Positions 28,028 to 39,900 of a stretch of DNA of 64,000 nt are shown piece after piece. Source of the stretch: Pseudomonas alliivorans (GTDB lineage: Bacteria; Pseudomonadota; Gammaproteobacteria; Pseudomonadales; Pseudomonadaceae); assembly GCF_017826695.1 (NCBI RefSeq), contig NZ_JAFFZW010000005.1, positions 124,001-188,000 on the forward strand. Direction: 5' to 3'. Each line of letters opens with the position of its first letter. Within the stretch, counting starts at the first letter, position 1. A program made the translations under genes and the position numbers. A model generated the notes under the pieces. The model searched no databases. It saw nothing but the letters and a program-made list of their open reading frames with translations, and had not been told where the DNA came from.

Positions 28028-28206
28028 GGCTTTTGGATTTCCAGAAAAAATAGTGGGTTAAGCGCAGGCATTTACAAATGAACACGCCTTGAAGCTTTCT
28101 CAAACGAAAAAAACGCTGGGCATTATAAGCATTTTTCGTCCCCAAGCGTGATTTGCGTTACTGTCAAGGCTGTTGGCAGTGACGCTGACCCGAAATAACT
28201 CCGTAA

Positions 28207-29297
<1,091 letters not shown>

Positions 29298-29298
<1 letters not shown>

Positions 29299-29879
29299 TG
29301 GCGCGGATCAACCTCCTACCCTGGCGTGAAGAACTGCGCGAAGAGCGCAGGAAACGCTTTCTGACTGTACTGGTCTGCGTGCTGGTGGTGTCTGTCGGCG
29401 TCTTGTTCCTGATTGATCGCTACATCGGTATGGCGATCGACAGCCAGTTGGCGCGCAATGCCTTCATGCAGAAAGAGATCGCGCAACTCGATGTGCGCAT
29501 CAAGGAAATCAGCGACCTCAAGGCGCGACGCAAGCAATTGCTGGAGCGCATGAAGATCATCCAGGACCTGCAAGGCAACCGGCCAATCACCGGACGTGTG
29601 TTCGATCAGCTCGCCCGCACCCTGCCGGAAGGCGTGTATTTCTCGCAGGTCAAGATGACTGACAAACTGATCGCGATCACCGGTGCGGCCGAATCGAACA
29701 ACCGGGTTTCCGACCTCATGCGTAACCTTGAAGCGTCCGACTGGCTCGAGGCACCCAGCCTGACCGAGGTCAAGGCGACCACTGCAGGCACCGTGGATCA
29801 GGCCAACGTCTTTCAATTGACTGTGCGTCAGACCCAACCCCAGGTCCAGGTCCCGGTTGCCGAAGGAGCCAAGCCATGA
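29298..29879 (+). CDS. pilN: Type IV pilus assembly protein PilN
   Basis: A 193-residue bitopic inner-membrane protein. The cytoplasmic N-terminus carries the PilM-binding motif MARINLLPWREELREERR, followed by a membrane segment at about 23-43 and a periplasmic coiled-coil and ferredoxin-like domain that pairs with PilO. Its ATG shares one base with the pilM stop (TGATG). Confidence 0.95.
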
Positions 29880-30499
29880 ACATGAGCGAGTGGCTGGAAG
29901 GGCTTCGCAAGGTCGAACTCAACGAACTCGACCTCAACAACCTGGGTTCATGGCCTGCTGCGGTCAAGGCGATTGCGGGCGTGCTGCTGGCTGTGCTGAT
30001 CTTCGCTCTGGGCTATTTCCTGTTCATTCAGGACATGGAAACCCAGCTGGAGAACGCGCAGGCCAGTGAGGTGTCGCTCAAGGAACAGTTTTCCACCAAG
30101 GCGTTCCAGGCCGCAAATCTCGAGCCTTACAAGAAGCAGATGGAGGAAATGGAAAACACCTTCGGCGCTCTGCTTCGGCAATTGCCCAGCGACACCGAAG
30201 TGCCCGGTCTGCTGGAAGACATTACCCGCACCGGTCTGGGCAGCGGTCTGGAGTTCGAGGAAATCAAACTGTTGCCCGAGGCGGTGCAGCAGTTCTACAT
30301 CGAACTGCCAATACAGATCACAGTGGTCGGCGGGTATCACGATCTGGCGACCTTCGTCAGTGGCGTGGCCGGGTTGCCGCGCATCGTGACGCTGCATGAT
30401 TTCGACATCAAACCGGCTGATCCGAAGGTGCCTGCCAAGTTGCGCATGAACATTCTGGCGAAGACTTACCGTTACAACGATGAAGGGCTGAAGAAATGA
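29876..30499 (+). CDS. pilO: Type IV pilus assembly protein PilO
   Basis: A 207-residue bitopic protein with a membrane segment (VKAIAGVLLAVLIFALGYFL, about 31-50), a coiled coil, and a periplasmic ferredoxin-like domain. It dimerises with PilN and contacts the lipoprotein PilP. The start overlaps the pilN stop by 4 nt (ATGA), and its own stop overlaps pilP the same way. Confidence 0.95.
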   Translation: MNMSEWLEGLRKVELNELDLNNLGSWPAAVKAIAGVLLAVLIFALGYFLFIQDMETQLENAQASEVSLKEQFSTKAFQAANLEPYKKQMEEMENTFGALLRQLPSDTEVPGLLEDITRTGLGSGLEFEEIKLLPEAVQQFYIELPIQITVVGGYHDLATFVSGVAGLPRIVTLHDFDIKPADPKVPAKLRMNILAKTYRYNDEGLKK

Positions 30500-31023
30500 G
30501 GGTGGCGCGTGTGTTGTGCGTCAGTACGGTCCTGGCGGGGTTAGCCGGTTGCGGCGGCGGTAATGATTACGCTGACCTGAGCGAGTTCGTGGCGCAGGCT
30601 CAGGCGCGCCCGAGCGGCACCATCGAGCCGTTGCCAAGGTTTCGTGCCTATGAGGCGTTCACCTATAACGCAGCCAGTCTGCGCAGCCCGTTTCAGCCGG
30701 CGGTCAAGGTCGACGCGCTCAGCCGCCAGAAAGGCTCGCGTCTGATCGCGCCGGACGAGACCCGGGTGAAGCAGTTTCTCGAAGGCTTCAACATCGAGTC
30801 GTTCGAAATGGTCGGTACCATCGGCAACGACTCCGGCACCTTTGCCCTGTTGCACGGGGCGGGAGGCGTCTATCGCGTGAAGGTGGGTGATTATCTGGGT
30901 CGCAACAACGGTCGCATCGTGTCGGTCAGCGACGGGCAGGTCGATGTCATTGAAATAGTTCCTGATGGAGAGGGGGCCTGGCTGGAAAGGCCGCGCAGTA
31001 TCGCCCTCAAAGAACGCTCATGA
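30496..31023 (+). CDS. pilP: Type IV pilus lipoprotein PilP
   Basis: A 175-residue inner-membrane lipoprotein linking PilNO to the secretin PilQ. The signal sequence ends in the lipobox LAGC (Cys19). A disordered proline-containing segment precedes the beta-sandwich HR domain (GTFALLHGAGGVYRVKVGDYL). 4-nt overlaps on both sides show translational coupling. Confidence 0.95.
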   Translation: MRVARVLCVSTVLAGLAGCGGGNDYADLSEFVAQAQARPSGTIEPLPRFRAYEAFTYNAASLRSPFQPAVKVDALSRQKGSRLIAPDETRVKQFLEGFNIESFEMVGTIGNDSGTFALLHGAGGVYRVKVGDYLGRNNGRIVSVSDGQVDVIEIVPDGEGAWLERPRSIALKERS

Positions 31024-33170
31024 AGTGGGCAAGGCCAAGCATGTACAGCACCGCACAACGGAAATTGATCATGACCCGGATTCTCTCGATTATCGGCGTT
31101 TCGTTATGGATAGCGATGATTTCGCCGGTTCTCCAGGCCGCCAATCTCAAGACGCTCGATGTCGCGGCCCTGCCGGGTGATCGAATCGAGCTCAAGCTTT
31201 CCTTCGACGCACCGGTGCCCGCGCCGCGTGGCTATACCACCGAGCAGCCTGCGCGCATCGCGCTGGACCTGCCGGGCGTGACCAGCCAGCTGGCGACCAA
31301 GAGCCGTGATCTGGGCGCAGGCAATGCCCGCAGTGTGGTGGTTGTTCAGGCCCAGGACCGCACGCGGGTCATCATCAACCTGACCACGCTTTCGCCTTAC
31401 AGCTCTCGCGTCGACGGCAACAACCTGTTCGTGGTGATCGGTCAGGGTGCGGCGGCAGCGCAGGCTTCCCAGCCGACCACGGCCAAGGGGGCTGCACGGG
31501 TCGCCGTGCCGCCGCCAACGCCTGCGTCGGCGCGGCCTTATGTGCCTGCGGGCGCCCGAGCCATTCGCAACGTCGACTTCCAGCGCGGTGAGCTGGGCGA
31601 AGGCAACGTGGTCATCGACCTGAGTAACGCAAGCATCGCGGCAGATATTCAGGAGCAGGGCGGCAAGATCCGTGTCGACTTCGCCAAGACGCAATTGCCC
31701 GAGCCGCTGCGCGTGCGTCTGGATGTGAAGGACTTCGCCACGCCCGTTCAATTTGTCAGCGCCACGGCGTCCGGCGACAAGGCCAGCATTTCCATCGAGC
31801 CGTCCGGTGCGTTCGATTACTCGGCGTTCCAGACCGAAAACAAACTGACCATCAGCGTGCGTCCATTGACCAATGAGGATGTAGACCGACGAGCGGCCGA
31901 CAAGCCGGTCTACACCGGCGAGAAGTTGTCGCTGAATTTCCAGGACATTGATGTGCGCTCGGTACTGCAGCTGATTGCCGATTTCACCAACCTCAACCTG
32001 GTTGCCAGTGACACGGTTCAGGGCGGTATCACCCTGCGTCTGCAGAACGTGCCGTGGGATCAGGCCCTGGACCTGGTGCTCAAGACCAAGGGCCTGGACA
32101 AGCGCAAGGTCGGCAGCGTGTTGCTGGTCGCGCCGGCTGATGAAATTGCCGCCCGTGAACGTCAGGAACTGGAGTCTCTCAAGCAGATTGCCGAGCTGGC
32201 GCCGCTGCGTCGGGAACTGCTGCAGGTCAACTACGCCAAGGCGGCGGACATTGCCAAGCTGTTCCAGTCGGTCACCAGCGCCGAGTCCAAGGCGGACGAG
32301 CGTGGCTCCATTACCGTGGATGAGCGCACCAACAACATCATTGCCTACCAGACTCAGGATCGACTCGACGAACTGCGCCGTATCGTCTCGCAGCTGGATA
32401 TTCCGGTTCGTCAGGTGCTGATCGAGGCGCGAATCGTTGAAGCCAACGTTGATTATGACAAGCAGATCGGCGTGCGCTGGGGCGGTCGGACCGACCGGTC
32501 TCGCAAGTGGAGCGTCGGCGGTCTCGACGATAACGGCGATGAGGCAGGCAATACGGGCAACGATCTGACCGCCAACATACCGTTTGTGGATCTGGGCGCT
32601 CCTGATGCAACGGCGGGCGTCGGCATCGGTTTCCTGACCAACAACGCGCTGCTTGACCTTGAACTGAGTGCGATGGAAAAAACCGGTAACGGCGAAATCG
32701 TATCCCAGCCCAAGGTCGTCACCTCCGACAAGGAAACCGCAAAAATCCTCAAGGGCACAGAGATTCCGTATCAGGAGTCCAGCTCCAGTGGCGCCACGAC
32801 GGTGAGCTTCAAGGAAGCGTCCCTGTCGCTGGAGGTTACGCCGCAGATTACGCCGGACAACCGCATCATCATGGAGGTCAAGGTCACCAAGGATGAGCCC
32901 GACTACCTCAATGCGGTCCTGGGCGTGCCTCCGATCAAGAAAAACGAGGTCAACGCCAAGGTGCTGATTTCCGACGGCGAGACCATCGTGATCGGTGGCG
33001 TGTTCTCCAATACGCAAAGTAAAGTTGTAGAGAAAGTGCCATTTCTCGGTGATGTGCCGTATCTTGGCCGCCTTTTCAGGCGCGACGTGGTAGCAGAGGC
33101 GAAATCCGAGCTGTTGGTATTTCTGACACCGCGTATCATGAACAACCAGGCGATTGCTGTGAGTCGTTGA
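31020..33170 (+). CDS. pilQ: Type IV pilus secretin PilQ
   Basis: A 716-residue outer-membrane secretin through which the pilus exits. Two AMIN domains that bind peptidoglycan span roughly 45-300. A secretin N0-type domain ([20 protein letters not shown]) and N1 follow, then the secretin barrel ([16 protein letters not shown] near the C-terminus). The ATG at 31020 overlaps pilP, but an internal ATG at 31071 ([13 protein letters not shown]) begins a better signal peptide ending in PVLQAA. Either start is possible. Confidence 0.95.
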   Translation: MKWARPSMYSTAQRKLIMTRILSIIGVSLWIAMISPVLQAANLKTLDVAALPGDRIELKLSFDAPVPAPRGYTTEQPARIALDLPGVTSQLATKSRDLGAGNARSVVVVQAQDRTRVIINLTTLSPYSSRVDGNNLFVVIGQGAAAAQASQPTTAKGAARVAVPPPTPASARPYVPAGARAIRNVDFQRGELGEGNVVIDLSNASIAADIQEQGGKIRVDFAKTQLPEPLRVRLDVKDFATPVQFVSATASGDKASISIEPSGAFDYSAFQTENKLTISVRPLTNEDVDRRAADKPVYTGEKLSLNFQDIDVRSVLQLIADFTNLNLVASDTVQGGITLRLQNVPWDQALDLVLKTKGLDKRKVGSVLLVAPADEIAARERQELESLKQIAELAPLRRELLQVNYAKAADIAKLFQSVTSAESKADERGSITVDERTNNIIAYQTQDRLDELRRIVSQLDIPVRQVLIEARIVEANVDYDKQIGVRWGGRTDRSRKWSVGGLDDNGDEAGNTGNDLTANIPFVDLGAPDATAGVGIGFLTNNALLDLELSAMEKTGNGEIVSQPKVVTSDKETAKILKGTEIPYQESSSSGATTVSFKEASLSLEVTPQITPDNRIIMEVKVTKDEPDYLNAVLGVPPIKKNEVNAKVLISDGETIVIGGVFSNTQSKVVEKVPFLGDVPYLGRLFRRDVVAEAKSELLVFLTPRIMNNQAIAVSR

Positions 33171-33174
33171 TTCT

Positions 33175-33693
33175 GTGCGAAATTTAATACTTGTGGGGCC
33201 GATGGGTGCTGGCAAGAGCACCATCGGCCGTTTGCTTGCCAAAGAGTTGCGACTGCCGTTCAAGGATTCCGACAAGGAAATCGAGTTGCGCACGGGTGCC
33301 AATATTCCCTGGATTTTCGACAAGGAAGGCGAACCGGGCTTTCGCGACCGTGAGCAGGCCATGATTGCAGAGCTGTGCGAGGCCGATGGCGTTGTTTTGG
33401 CCACGGGCGGCGGGGCGGTCATGCGCAGCGAAAATCGTCAGGCGCTGCATGCTGGCGGGCGAGTGGTGTATCTGCACGCGTCGGTCGAGCAACAGGTCGG
33501 CCGGACGGCACGCGATCGCAATCGTCCTTTGTTGCGTACGGCTGATCCTGCTCGCGTGCTGGGCGAATTGCTGGCCATTCGCGACCCGCTGTACCGGGAA
33601 ATCGCCGACCTTGTGGTCGAAACCGACGAGCGGCCGCCGCGCATGGTGGTTCTGGACATTCTGGCTCGTCTTGCCGAGCTTCCTCCCCGTTAA
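33175..33693 (+). CDS. aroK: Shikimate kinase I
   Basis: A 172-residue cytoplasmic kinase phosphorylating shikimate at O3. It has the P-loop [11 protein letters not shown], the shikimate-binding DSDKEIE, and the LID region [10 protein letters not shown]. The start codon is GTG, 4 bp after the pilQ stop, so it is probably translated from the pilus transcript. aroK directly upstream of aroB is a conserved gammaproteobacterial arrangement. Confidence 0.95.
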   Translation: MRNLILVGPMGAGKSTIGRLLAKELRLPFKDSDKEIELRTGANIPWIFDKEGEPGFRDREQAMIAELCEADGVVLATGGGAVMRSENRQALHAGGRVVYLHASVEQQVGRTARDRNRPLLRTADPARVLGELLAIRDPLYREIADLVVETDERPPRMVVLDILARLAELPPR

Positions 33694-33818
33694 AGCGCAG
33701 ACAAAAATGCGCTATCCTCGGCGACCAATAAAACAGCGACGGTACAGGGTCCGGCACAATGGCTGTCCTGACGCACCCAGGTGTGCAACCGTCGAACCGG
33801 CAATCAACGTGGGGACAC

Positions 33819-34922
33819 ATGCAGACACTTAAGGTCGAGCTTGGTGAGCGTAGCTATCCGATCCATATCGGCGAAGGCCTTCTGGATCGTCCCGAACTCC
33901 TGACCCCGCACATCGTCGGGCGCCAGGTGGCCATCGTGTCCAATACAACGGTCGCACCGCTGTATCTGGAGCGACTGACCCGCACGCTCGCCGGTTACAA
34001 CGTTCTGCCGATCGTGCTTCCCGATGGCGAAGCGTTCAAGAACTGGGAAACCCTGCAAACCATTTTCGACGGTCTGCTGACGGCCCGTCATGACCGCCGC
34101 ACAACGGTCATCGCGCTGGGTGGCGGCGTTATCGGTGACATGGCCGGGTTTGCCGCCGCGTGCTATCAGCGCGGCGTGAACTTCATCCAGATTCCGACCA
34201 CGTTGCTGTCGCAGGTTGACTCCTCGGTGGGTGGCAAGACCGGCATCAATCATCCGCTGGGCAAGAACATGGTCGGTGCGTTCTATCAGCCCGGCGTCGT
34301 ACTGATCGACACCACCTCGCTCAATACCCTGCCCGCGCGTGAACTGTCCGCGGGACTTGCAGAAGTCATCAAATACGGGCTGATCTGCGATGAGCCGTTC
34401 CTGACCTGGCTCGAAGAGCATGTCGACGCGTTGCGCGGGCTGGATCAGGCTGCATTGACCACCGCCATCGAACGTTCCTGCGCGGCCAAGGCGCTGGTCG
34501 TCGGTGCCGACGAGCGCGAGTCGGGTGTGCGGGCGACATTGAACCTGGGTCACACATTTGGTCACGCCATCGAGACGCATATGGGCTATGGTGTCTGGCT
34601 GCATGGCGAGGCGGTTGCCGCCGGTACGGTCATGGCGCTGGAAATGTCCTCGCGTCTGGGCTGGATCAGCACGCAGGATCGCGACCGCGGCATCCGTCTT
34701 TTCCAGCGTGCCGGTCTGCCGGTGGTGCCCCCGCAGGACATGACCGAAGAGCATTTCCTCGAACACATGGCAATCGACAAAAAAGTCATCGACGGGCGCC
34801 TGCGTCTGGTGCTCTTGCGTGAGATGGGTGAAGCGGTCATCACGGACGATTATCCAAAAGAAGTACTACAGGCCACTCTGGTTGCGGATTACCGCGCCCT
34901 GGTGGATCAGCTTAGAGGTTAA
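33819..34922 (+). CDS. aroB: 3-dehydroquinate synthase
   Basis: A 367-residue NAD- and zinc-dependent enzyme turning DAHP into 3-dehydroquinate, the second shikimate step. It shows the NAD site [21 protein letters not shown], the substrate segment [20 protein letters not shown], and the metal-binding histidines in [10 protein letters not shown] and [13 protein letters not shown] 33819 is taken rather than an in-frame 33759 start because [18 protein letters not shown] is the family N-terminus. Confidence 0.96.
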   Translation: MQTLKVELGERSYPIHIGEGLLDRPELLTPHIVGRQVAIVSNTTVAPLYLERLTRTLAGYNVLPIVLPDGEAFKNWETLQTIFDGLLTARHDRRTTVIALGGGVIGDMAGFAAACYQRGVNFIQIPTTLLSQVDSSVGGKTGINHPLGKNMVGAFYQPGVVLIDTTSLNTLPARELSAGLAEVIKYGLICDEPFLTWLEEHVDALRGLDQAALTTAIERSCAAKALVVGADERESGVRATLNLGHTFGHAIETHMGYGVWLHGEAVAAGTVMALEMSSRLGWISTQDRDRGIRLFQRAGLPVVPPQDMTEEHFLEHMAIDKKVIDGRLRLVLLREMGEAVITDDYPKEVLQATLVADYRALVDQLRG

Positions 34923-34931
34923 CGGAAACCC

Positions 34932-36560
34932 ATGACTAGTTTGCACGCCGACGAGGCCTTCCTCGGTCATTACCAGTTGAGTCATGACCCCTTTGCAGCG
35001 CGGGTACCTGGCTTCAAATTCTTCCCTGCCCAGCGCAAGCCGGTGCTGGGTCAGCTTCATCATCTGGCGCGTTACAGTCAGCTGCTGCTGGCGGTTACCG
35101 GTCCTCAGGGCAGCGGCAAGACCCTGCTGCGCCAGGCACTGGTGGCCAGTACCAACAAGCAATCGGTCCAGAGCGTGGTGGTTTCCGCGCGAGGCGCCAG
35201 CGATGCAGCCGGTGTGCTGCAACAGGTCGCACAGGCCCTGAGCGTTGCTCATGCCGAAATGCAGTCGATCCTGTCGCAAGTGGTTCAGCTCGGTCTGACG
35301 GGGCAGGAAGTGTACCTGCTGGTTGACGATGCGGAACAACTGGGCGATTCGGCGCTCGAAGCGTTGCTGGGGCTTGCAGCGGGTACGCCGGAAGGGCGCC
35401 CGCACGTGTTCCTGTTTGGTGAGCCGTCACTGCTCGATCGTCTCGATCAGTTGTGTGCCGAACTGCAGGGCGACGTTGAAGGCGAGCGCTTTCACGTCAT
35501 CGAGTTGCAACCTTATACGGAAGAAGAAACCCGGGAGTATCTGGCTCAACGTCTGGAGGGTGCAGGGCAGGGAATCGCATTGTTTACTGCCGACCAGATC
35601 ACCGATATCCATGAACAGTCCGATGGCTGGCCTGGGGCGATCAACCAGGTGGCCCGCGATTCAATGATCGAGGCGATGATCGCAAGTCGTTCTGCGGTCA
35701 AGCGTCCAAGTGTGGGGTTCAACATGCCGAAAAAACACGTATTGGCTCTGGGGGCTGTCGTGCTCGTGGCCGTGGCAGCCGCTGTGCTGATCCCGGGACG
35801 TGGCGACAAGACGCCTGTCAATGACCCTGCTTCCGCTCAGGCGCAACTGCCTCTGGGGCAGGGCACGCCATCTGCCCAGCAATCGAACAACGGTGGTCCG
35901 GCCATCGAATTCGCAGGCAACTCCCAGCCGATGCCGTTGCCGCTGGGTGGCAATTCACAACCTGTCATGCGCGGCCCGCTGGCCGAGGCGGCGGGTTCGA
36001 GTGATTCCGATGAAGATGCGGTGCCATCGGGCTCGCCCGCTCAGCCTCCGACCGTGACCACGACTGCGCCGCCAGCAGGTGTTCCTGCGGGTCAGGCTGC
36101 GGCTCAGACGCCACGCTCGTCCATTCCTGCGCCGACATCTCCCGCGCCGGTGACTCAGCCTGCACCGGCTGCCAAGCCTGCGCCAGCGCCGACTCAGGTG
36201 GCGACTGCCAAACCTGCTCCAGCGCCGGCCGCCAAGCCAGCCGAGAAGCCTGCTGCCGCCAAACCGGCTGCCGGTGGCAACTGGTACAGCGGTCAGGCAC
36301 CAGGCCACTACGTGGTGCAGATCCTCGGCACCAGCTCCGAAGCGACCGCTCAGGCCTACGTGGCAGAGCAGGGCGGCGAGTACCGTTACTTCAAGAAAAC
36401 CCTGCAGGGCAAGCCGCTGTATGTGGTGACCTACGGTAACTTTTCTGACCGTGCTGCCGCCCTGGCAGCCATCAAGGTATTGCCAGCCAAGGTTCAGGCT
36501 GGTAAACCTTGGCCTCGTACTGTCGCAAGCATCCAACAAGAGCTTGGCGCCACTCGCTGA
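34932..36560 (+). CDS. damX: DamX-like cell-division protein with AAA and SPOR domains
   Basis: A 542-residue bitopic protein. The N-terminal ExeA-type AAA domain carries Walker A GPQGSGKTLL (about 57-66) and Walker B YLLVDDAEQL. One membrane segment (about 268-288, HVLALGAVVLVAVAAAVLIP) separates it from a long periplasmic Pro/Ala-rich linker and a C-terminal SPOR domain (about 455-530, YVVQILGTSSEATA) that binds denuded septal glycan. It begins 9 bp after aroB. E. coli DamX shares the locus and SPOR end but has no such AAA part, so the name follows position and SPOR homology. Confidence 0.85.
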   Translation: MTSLHADEAFLGHYQLSHDPFAARVPGFKFFPAQRKPVLGQLHHLARYSQLLLAVTGPQGSGKTLLRQALVASTNKQSVQSVVVSARGASDAAGVLQQVAQALSVAHAEMQSILSQVVQLGLTGQEVYLLVDDAEQLGDSALEALLGLAAGTPEGRPHVFLFGEPSLLDRLDQLCAELQGDVEGERFHVIELQPYTEEETREYLAQRLEGAGQGIALFTADQITDIHEQSDGWPGAINQVARDSMIEAMIASRSAVKRPSVGFNMPKKHVLALGAVVLVAVAAAVLIPGRGDKTPVNDPASAQAQLPLGQGTPSAQQSNNGGPAIEFAGNSQPMPLPLGGNSQPVMRGPLAEAAGSSDSDEDAVPSGSPAQPPTVTTTAPPAGVPAGQAAAQTPRSSIPAPTSPAPVTQPAPAAKPAPAPTQVATAKPAPAPAAKPAEKPAAAKPAAGGNWYSGQAPGHYVVQILGTSSEATAQAYVAEQGGEYRYFKKTLQGKPLYVVTYGNFSDRAAALAAIKVLPAKVQAGKPWPRTVASIQQELGATR

Positions 36561-36566
36561 AGTCGC

Positions 36567-36587
36567 AGCGGCCTTATCCGGGCCGCT
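36567..36587 (+). terminator. Hairpin after damX
   Basis: AGCGGCC and GGCCGCT pair around a 7-base loop just after the damX stop. A second stem, GCGCGCC/GGCGCGC, follows at 36618-36641. Neither has a T-run, so this may be a tandem hairpin 3' end rather than a classical terminator. Confidence 0.35.
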
Positions 36588-36781
36588 CACCCGGCAAACC
36601 TGACTTTACCCGCTTGAGCGCGCCGCCTTTTCGGGGCGCGCCTTGTGGCGTCTGCGTTACAAACGCTCCGCAGTCTCAGTCGCTTCAGTCAGATTCTTCA
36701 AGAAATACTTTGACTACCACAGCGACCCGCTTTAAAACTTTCATAATTGCGACATTGATTATCCACCAATCGTCGTTAAAT

Positions 36782-36810
36782 TTGTGAGCCCTAGTGTCGC
36801 TGTGTACAAT
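36782..36810 (+). promoter_or_regulatory. Sigma-70 promoter of gltB
   Basis: TTGTGA and TACAAT are separated by exactly 17 bp, placing transcription start near 36817 and leaving a leader of about 100 nt before gltB. The surrounding 359-bp gap is otherwise AT-rich and without a gene. Confidence 0.6.
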
Positions 36811-36919
36811 GACCTCCGTTTTGCCCGTCCGAAGCCGGCGTACGTTCGGCGTGTCAGGTAATTGGTTGAATTAAAAGGAAATTTGCCTCGCATAGAGGCA
36901 GCCTGGTGAGAAAGTGTCT

Positions 36920-39900
36920 ATGAAAGCAGGTCTGTACCAACCAGATGAATTCAAGGATAACTGTGGTTTCGGCCTGATCGCACACATGCAAGGCGAGCCC
37001 AGTCATCACCTGTTGCAGACGGCTATCCAAGCCCTGACCTGCATGACCCACCGTGGTGGCATCAATGCCGACGGCAAGACCGGCGACGGTTGTGGTCTGC
37101 TGATTCAGAAGCCCGACGGCTTCCTGCGCGCAAAGGCCAAGGAACACTTCGGTGTCGATCTGCCCCGCCAATACGCCGTGGGCATGGTGTTCCTCAATCA
37201 GGATGACGCCAAAGCCGAAGCCGCACGCGAAAACATGAACCGCGAAATCCTGGCTGAGGGCCTGGAGTTGGTGGGCTGGCGCCAGGTACCGATCGATACC
37301 AGCGTGCTGGGTCGTCTGGCGCTGGAGCGTCTGCCGAAGATCGAGCAGGTCTACATCGGCGGTGAAGGCCTCAGCGATCAGGAATTCGCGATCAAGCTGT
37401 TCAGTGCGCGTCGCCGTTCATCGGTTGCCAACGCCGCTGACACCGAGCACTACATCTGCAGCTTCTCGCACAAGACCATCATTTATAAAGGTCTGATGAT
37501 GCCGGCCGATCTCACGGCCTTCTTCCCGGACCTGAGCGACGAGCGCCTGCAAACCGCGATCTGCGTGTTCCACCAGCGTTTCTCGACCAACACCCTGCCG
37601 AAATGGCCGCTGGCCCAGCCGTTCCGCTTCCTTGCCCACAACGGCGAGATCAACACCATTACCGGTAACCGCAACTGGGCACAGGCGCGTCGTACCAAGT
37701 TCACCAACGACCTGATGGAACTGGATGAGCTGGGGCCGTTGGTCAACCGCGTCGGCTCCGACTCGTCGAGCATGGACAACATGCTCGAGCTGATGGTCAC
37801 CGGTGGCATCGACCTGTTCCGTGGCGTGCGCATGATCATTCCGCCTGCGTGGCAGAACGTCGAGACCATGGACCCGGATCTGCGGGCCTTCTATGAATAC
37901 AACTCCATGCACATGGAACCGTGGGACGGCCCGGCCGGTGTCGTGATGACCGAAGGTCGCCATGCGGTCTGCCTGCTGGACCGTAACGGTCTGCGCCCGG
38001 CGCGCTGGGTCACCACCAAGAACGGTTACATCACCCTGGCGTCGGAAATCGGCGTGTGGGACTACAAGCCTGAGGACGTCATCGCCAAGGGCCGTGTCGG
38101 TCCGGGCCAGATTTTCGCGGTCGACACCGAGACCGGTCAGATTCTCGACACCGACGCCATCGATAATCGCCTCAAGTCACGTCATCCGTACAAGCAGTGG
38201 TTGCGCAAGAACGCCTTGCGCATTCAGGCGACCATGGAAGACAACGACCACGGTTCGGCTTTCTATAACAGCGACCAGCTCAAGCAGTACATGAAGATGT
38301 ATCAGGTCACGTTCGAAGAGCGCGATCAGGTACTGCGTCCGCTGGGCGAGCAGGGCCAGGAAGCCGTGGGTTCGATGGGTGACGACACGCCGATGGCCGT
38401 GCTGTCACGTCGTGTGCGCTCGCCTTACGACTACTTCCGTCAGCAGTTCGCGCAGGTCACCAACCCGCCGATCGACCCGCTGCGTGAAGCCATCGTCATG
38501 TCGCTGGAAATCTGCCTCGGTGCCGAGCGCAACATTTTCCAGGAGTCGCCTGAGCACGCTTCACGCGTGATCCTCAGCTCGCCGGTCATTTCTCCGGCCA
38601 AGTGGCGCTCGCTGATGAACCTGGATCGTCCGGGCTTCGAACGCTACATCATCGACCTGAACTACGACGAACAGATGGGCCTTGAAGCCGCAGTCCGCAA
38701 CGTCGCCGATCAGGCCGAAGAAGCGGTGCGTTCCGGTCATACCCTGATCGTGCTGAGCGACCGCCATATTGCACCGGGCAAACTGCCGGTTCACGCATCG
38801 CTGGCGGTTGGCGCGGTTCACCATCGCCTGACCGAGCAGGGCCTGCGTTGCGACAGCAACATTCTGGTCGAAACCGCGACCGCCCGTGACCCGCATCACT
38901 TTGCAGTGTTGATCGGTTTCGGTGCGTCGGCGGTCTATCCGTTCCTGGCCTACGAAGTGCTGGGCGACCTGATCCGTACTGGCGAAGTGCTGGGCGATCT
39001 GTACGAAGTCTTCAAGAATTACCGTAAAGGCATCACCAAGGGCCTGCTCAAGATCCTGTCCAAGATGGGCATCTCGACCGTTGCGTCCTACCGTGGTGCG
39101 CAGCTGTTCGAAGCCATTGGCTTGTCCGAAGAGGTCTGCAACACCAGTTTCCGTGGTGTGCCGAGTCGCCTGAAAGGCGCGCGTTTCGTCGACATCGAAG
39201 CCGAGCAGAAGGCCCTGGCGGCCGAAGCCTGGAGCCCGCGCAAGCCGATCCAGCAAGGCGGTCTGCTCAAGTTCGTGTTCGGTGGCGAATACCACGCCTA
39301 CAACCCGGACGTGGTCAGCACCCTGCAGGCTGCCGTGCAGCAGGGAGACTACAGCAAGTTCAAGGAATACACCTCGCTGGTGGACAAGCGTCCGGTGTCG
39401 ATGATTCGCGACCTGCTACAGGTCAAGACCCTCGACCAGCCGCTGAGCATCGACGAAATCGAGCCGCTGCCCGAGATTCTCAAGCGTTTCGACTCGGCGG
39501 GTATCTCGCTGGGCGCACTGTCGCCCGAGGCGCACGAAGCGCTGGCCGAGGCGATGAACCGTCTGGGTGCCCGCTCCAACTCCGGCGAAGGCGGCGAAGA
39601 CCCGGCTCGCTACGGCACCATCCGCAGCTCCAAGATCAAGCAGATTGCGACAGGTCGTTTCGGCGTGACGCCGGAATACCTGGTCAACGCCGACGTGCTG
39701 CAGATCAAGGTCGCTCAGGGCGCCAAGCCTGGCGAAGGCGGGCAGTTGCCGGGCGGCAAGGTCAACGGTCTGATCGCCAAGCTGCGTTATGCAGTGCCGG
39801 GCGTCACTCTGATCTCGCCACCACCGCACCATGACATCTATTCCATCGAAGATTTGTCGCAGCTGATTTTCGACCTCAAGCAGGTCAACCCGGCGGCGCT

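Noticed and set aside
31104..33422. A 772-codon open frame antisense to pilQ and aroK
   Set aside because: It crosses two well-supported genes and shows no domain; it is explained by codon bias on the sense strand.
36561..36919. A small gene in the damX-gltB gap (frame at 36509-36787)
   Set aside because: The frame overlaps damX, has no ribosome site and the gap instead holds hairpins and a good sigma-70 promoter.
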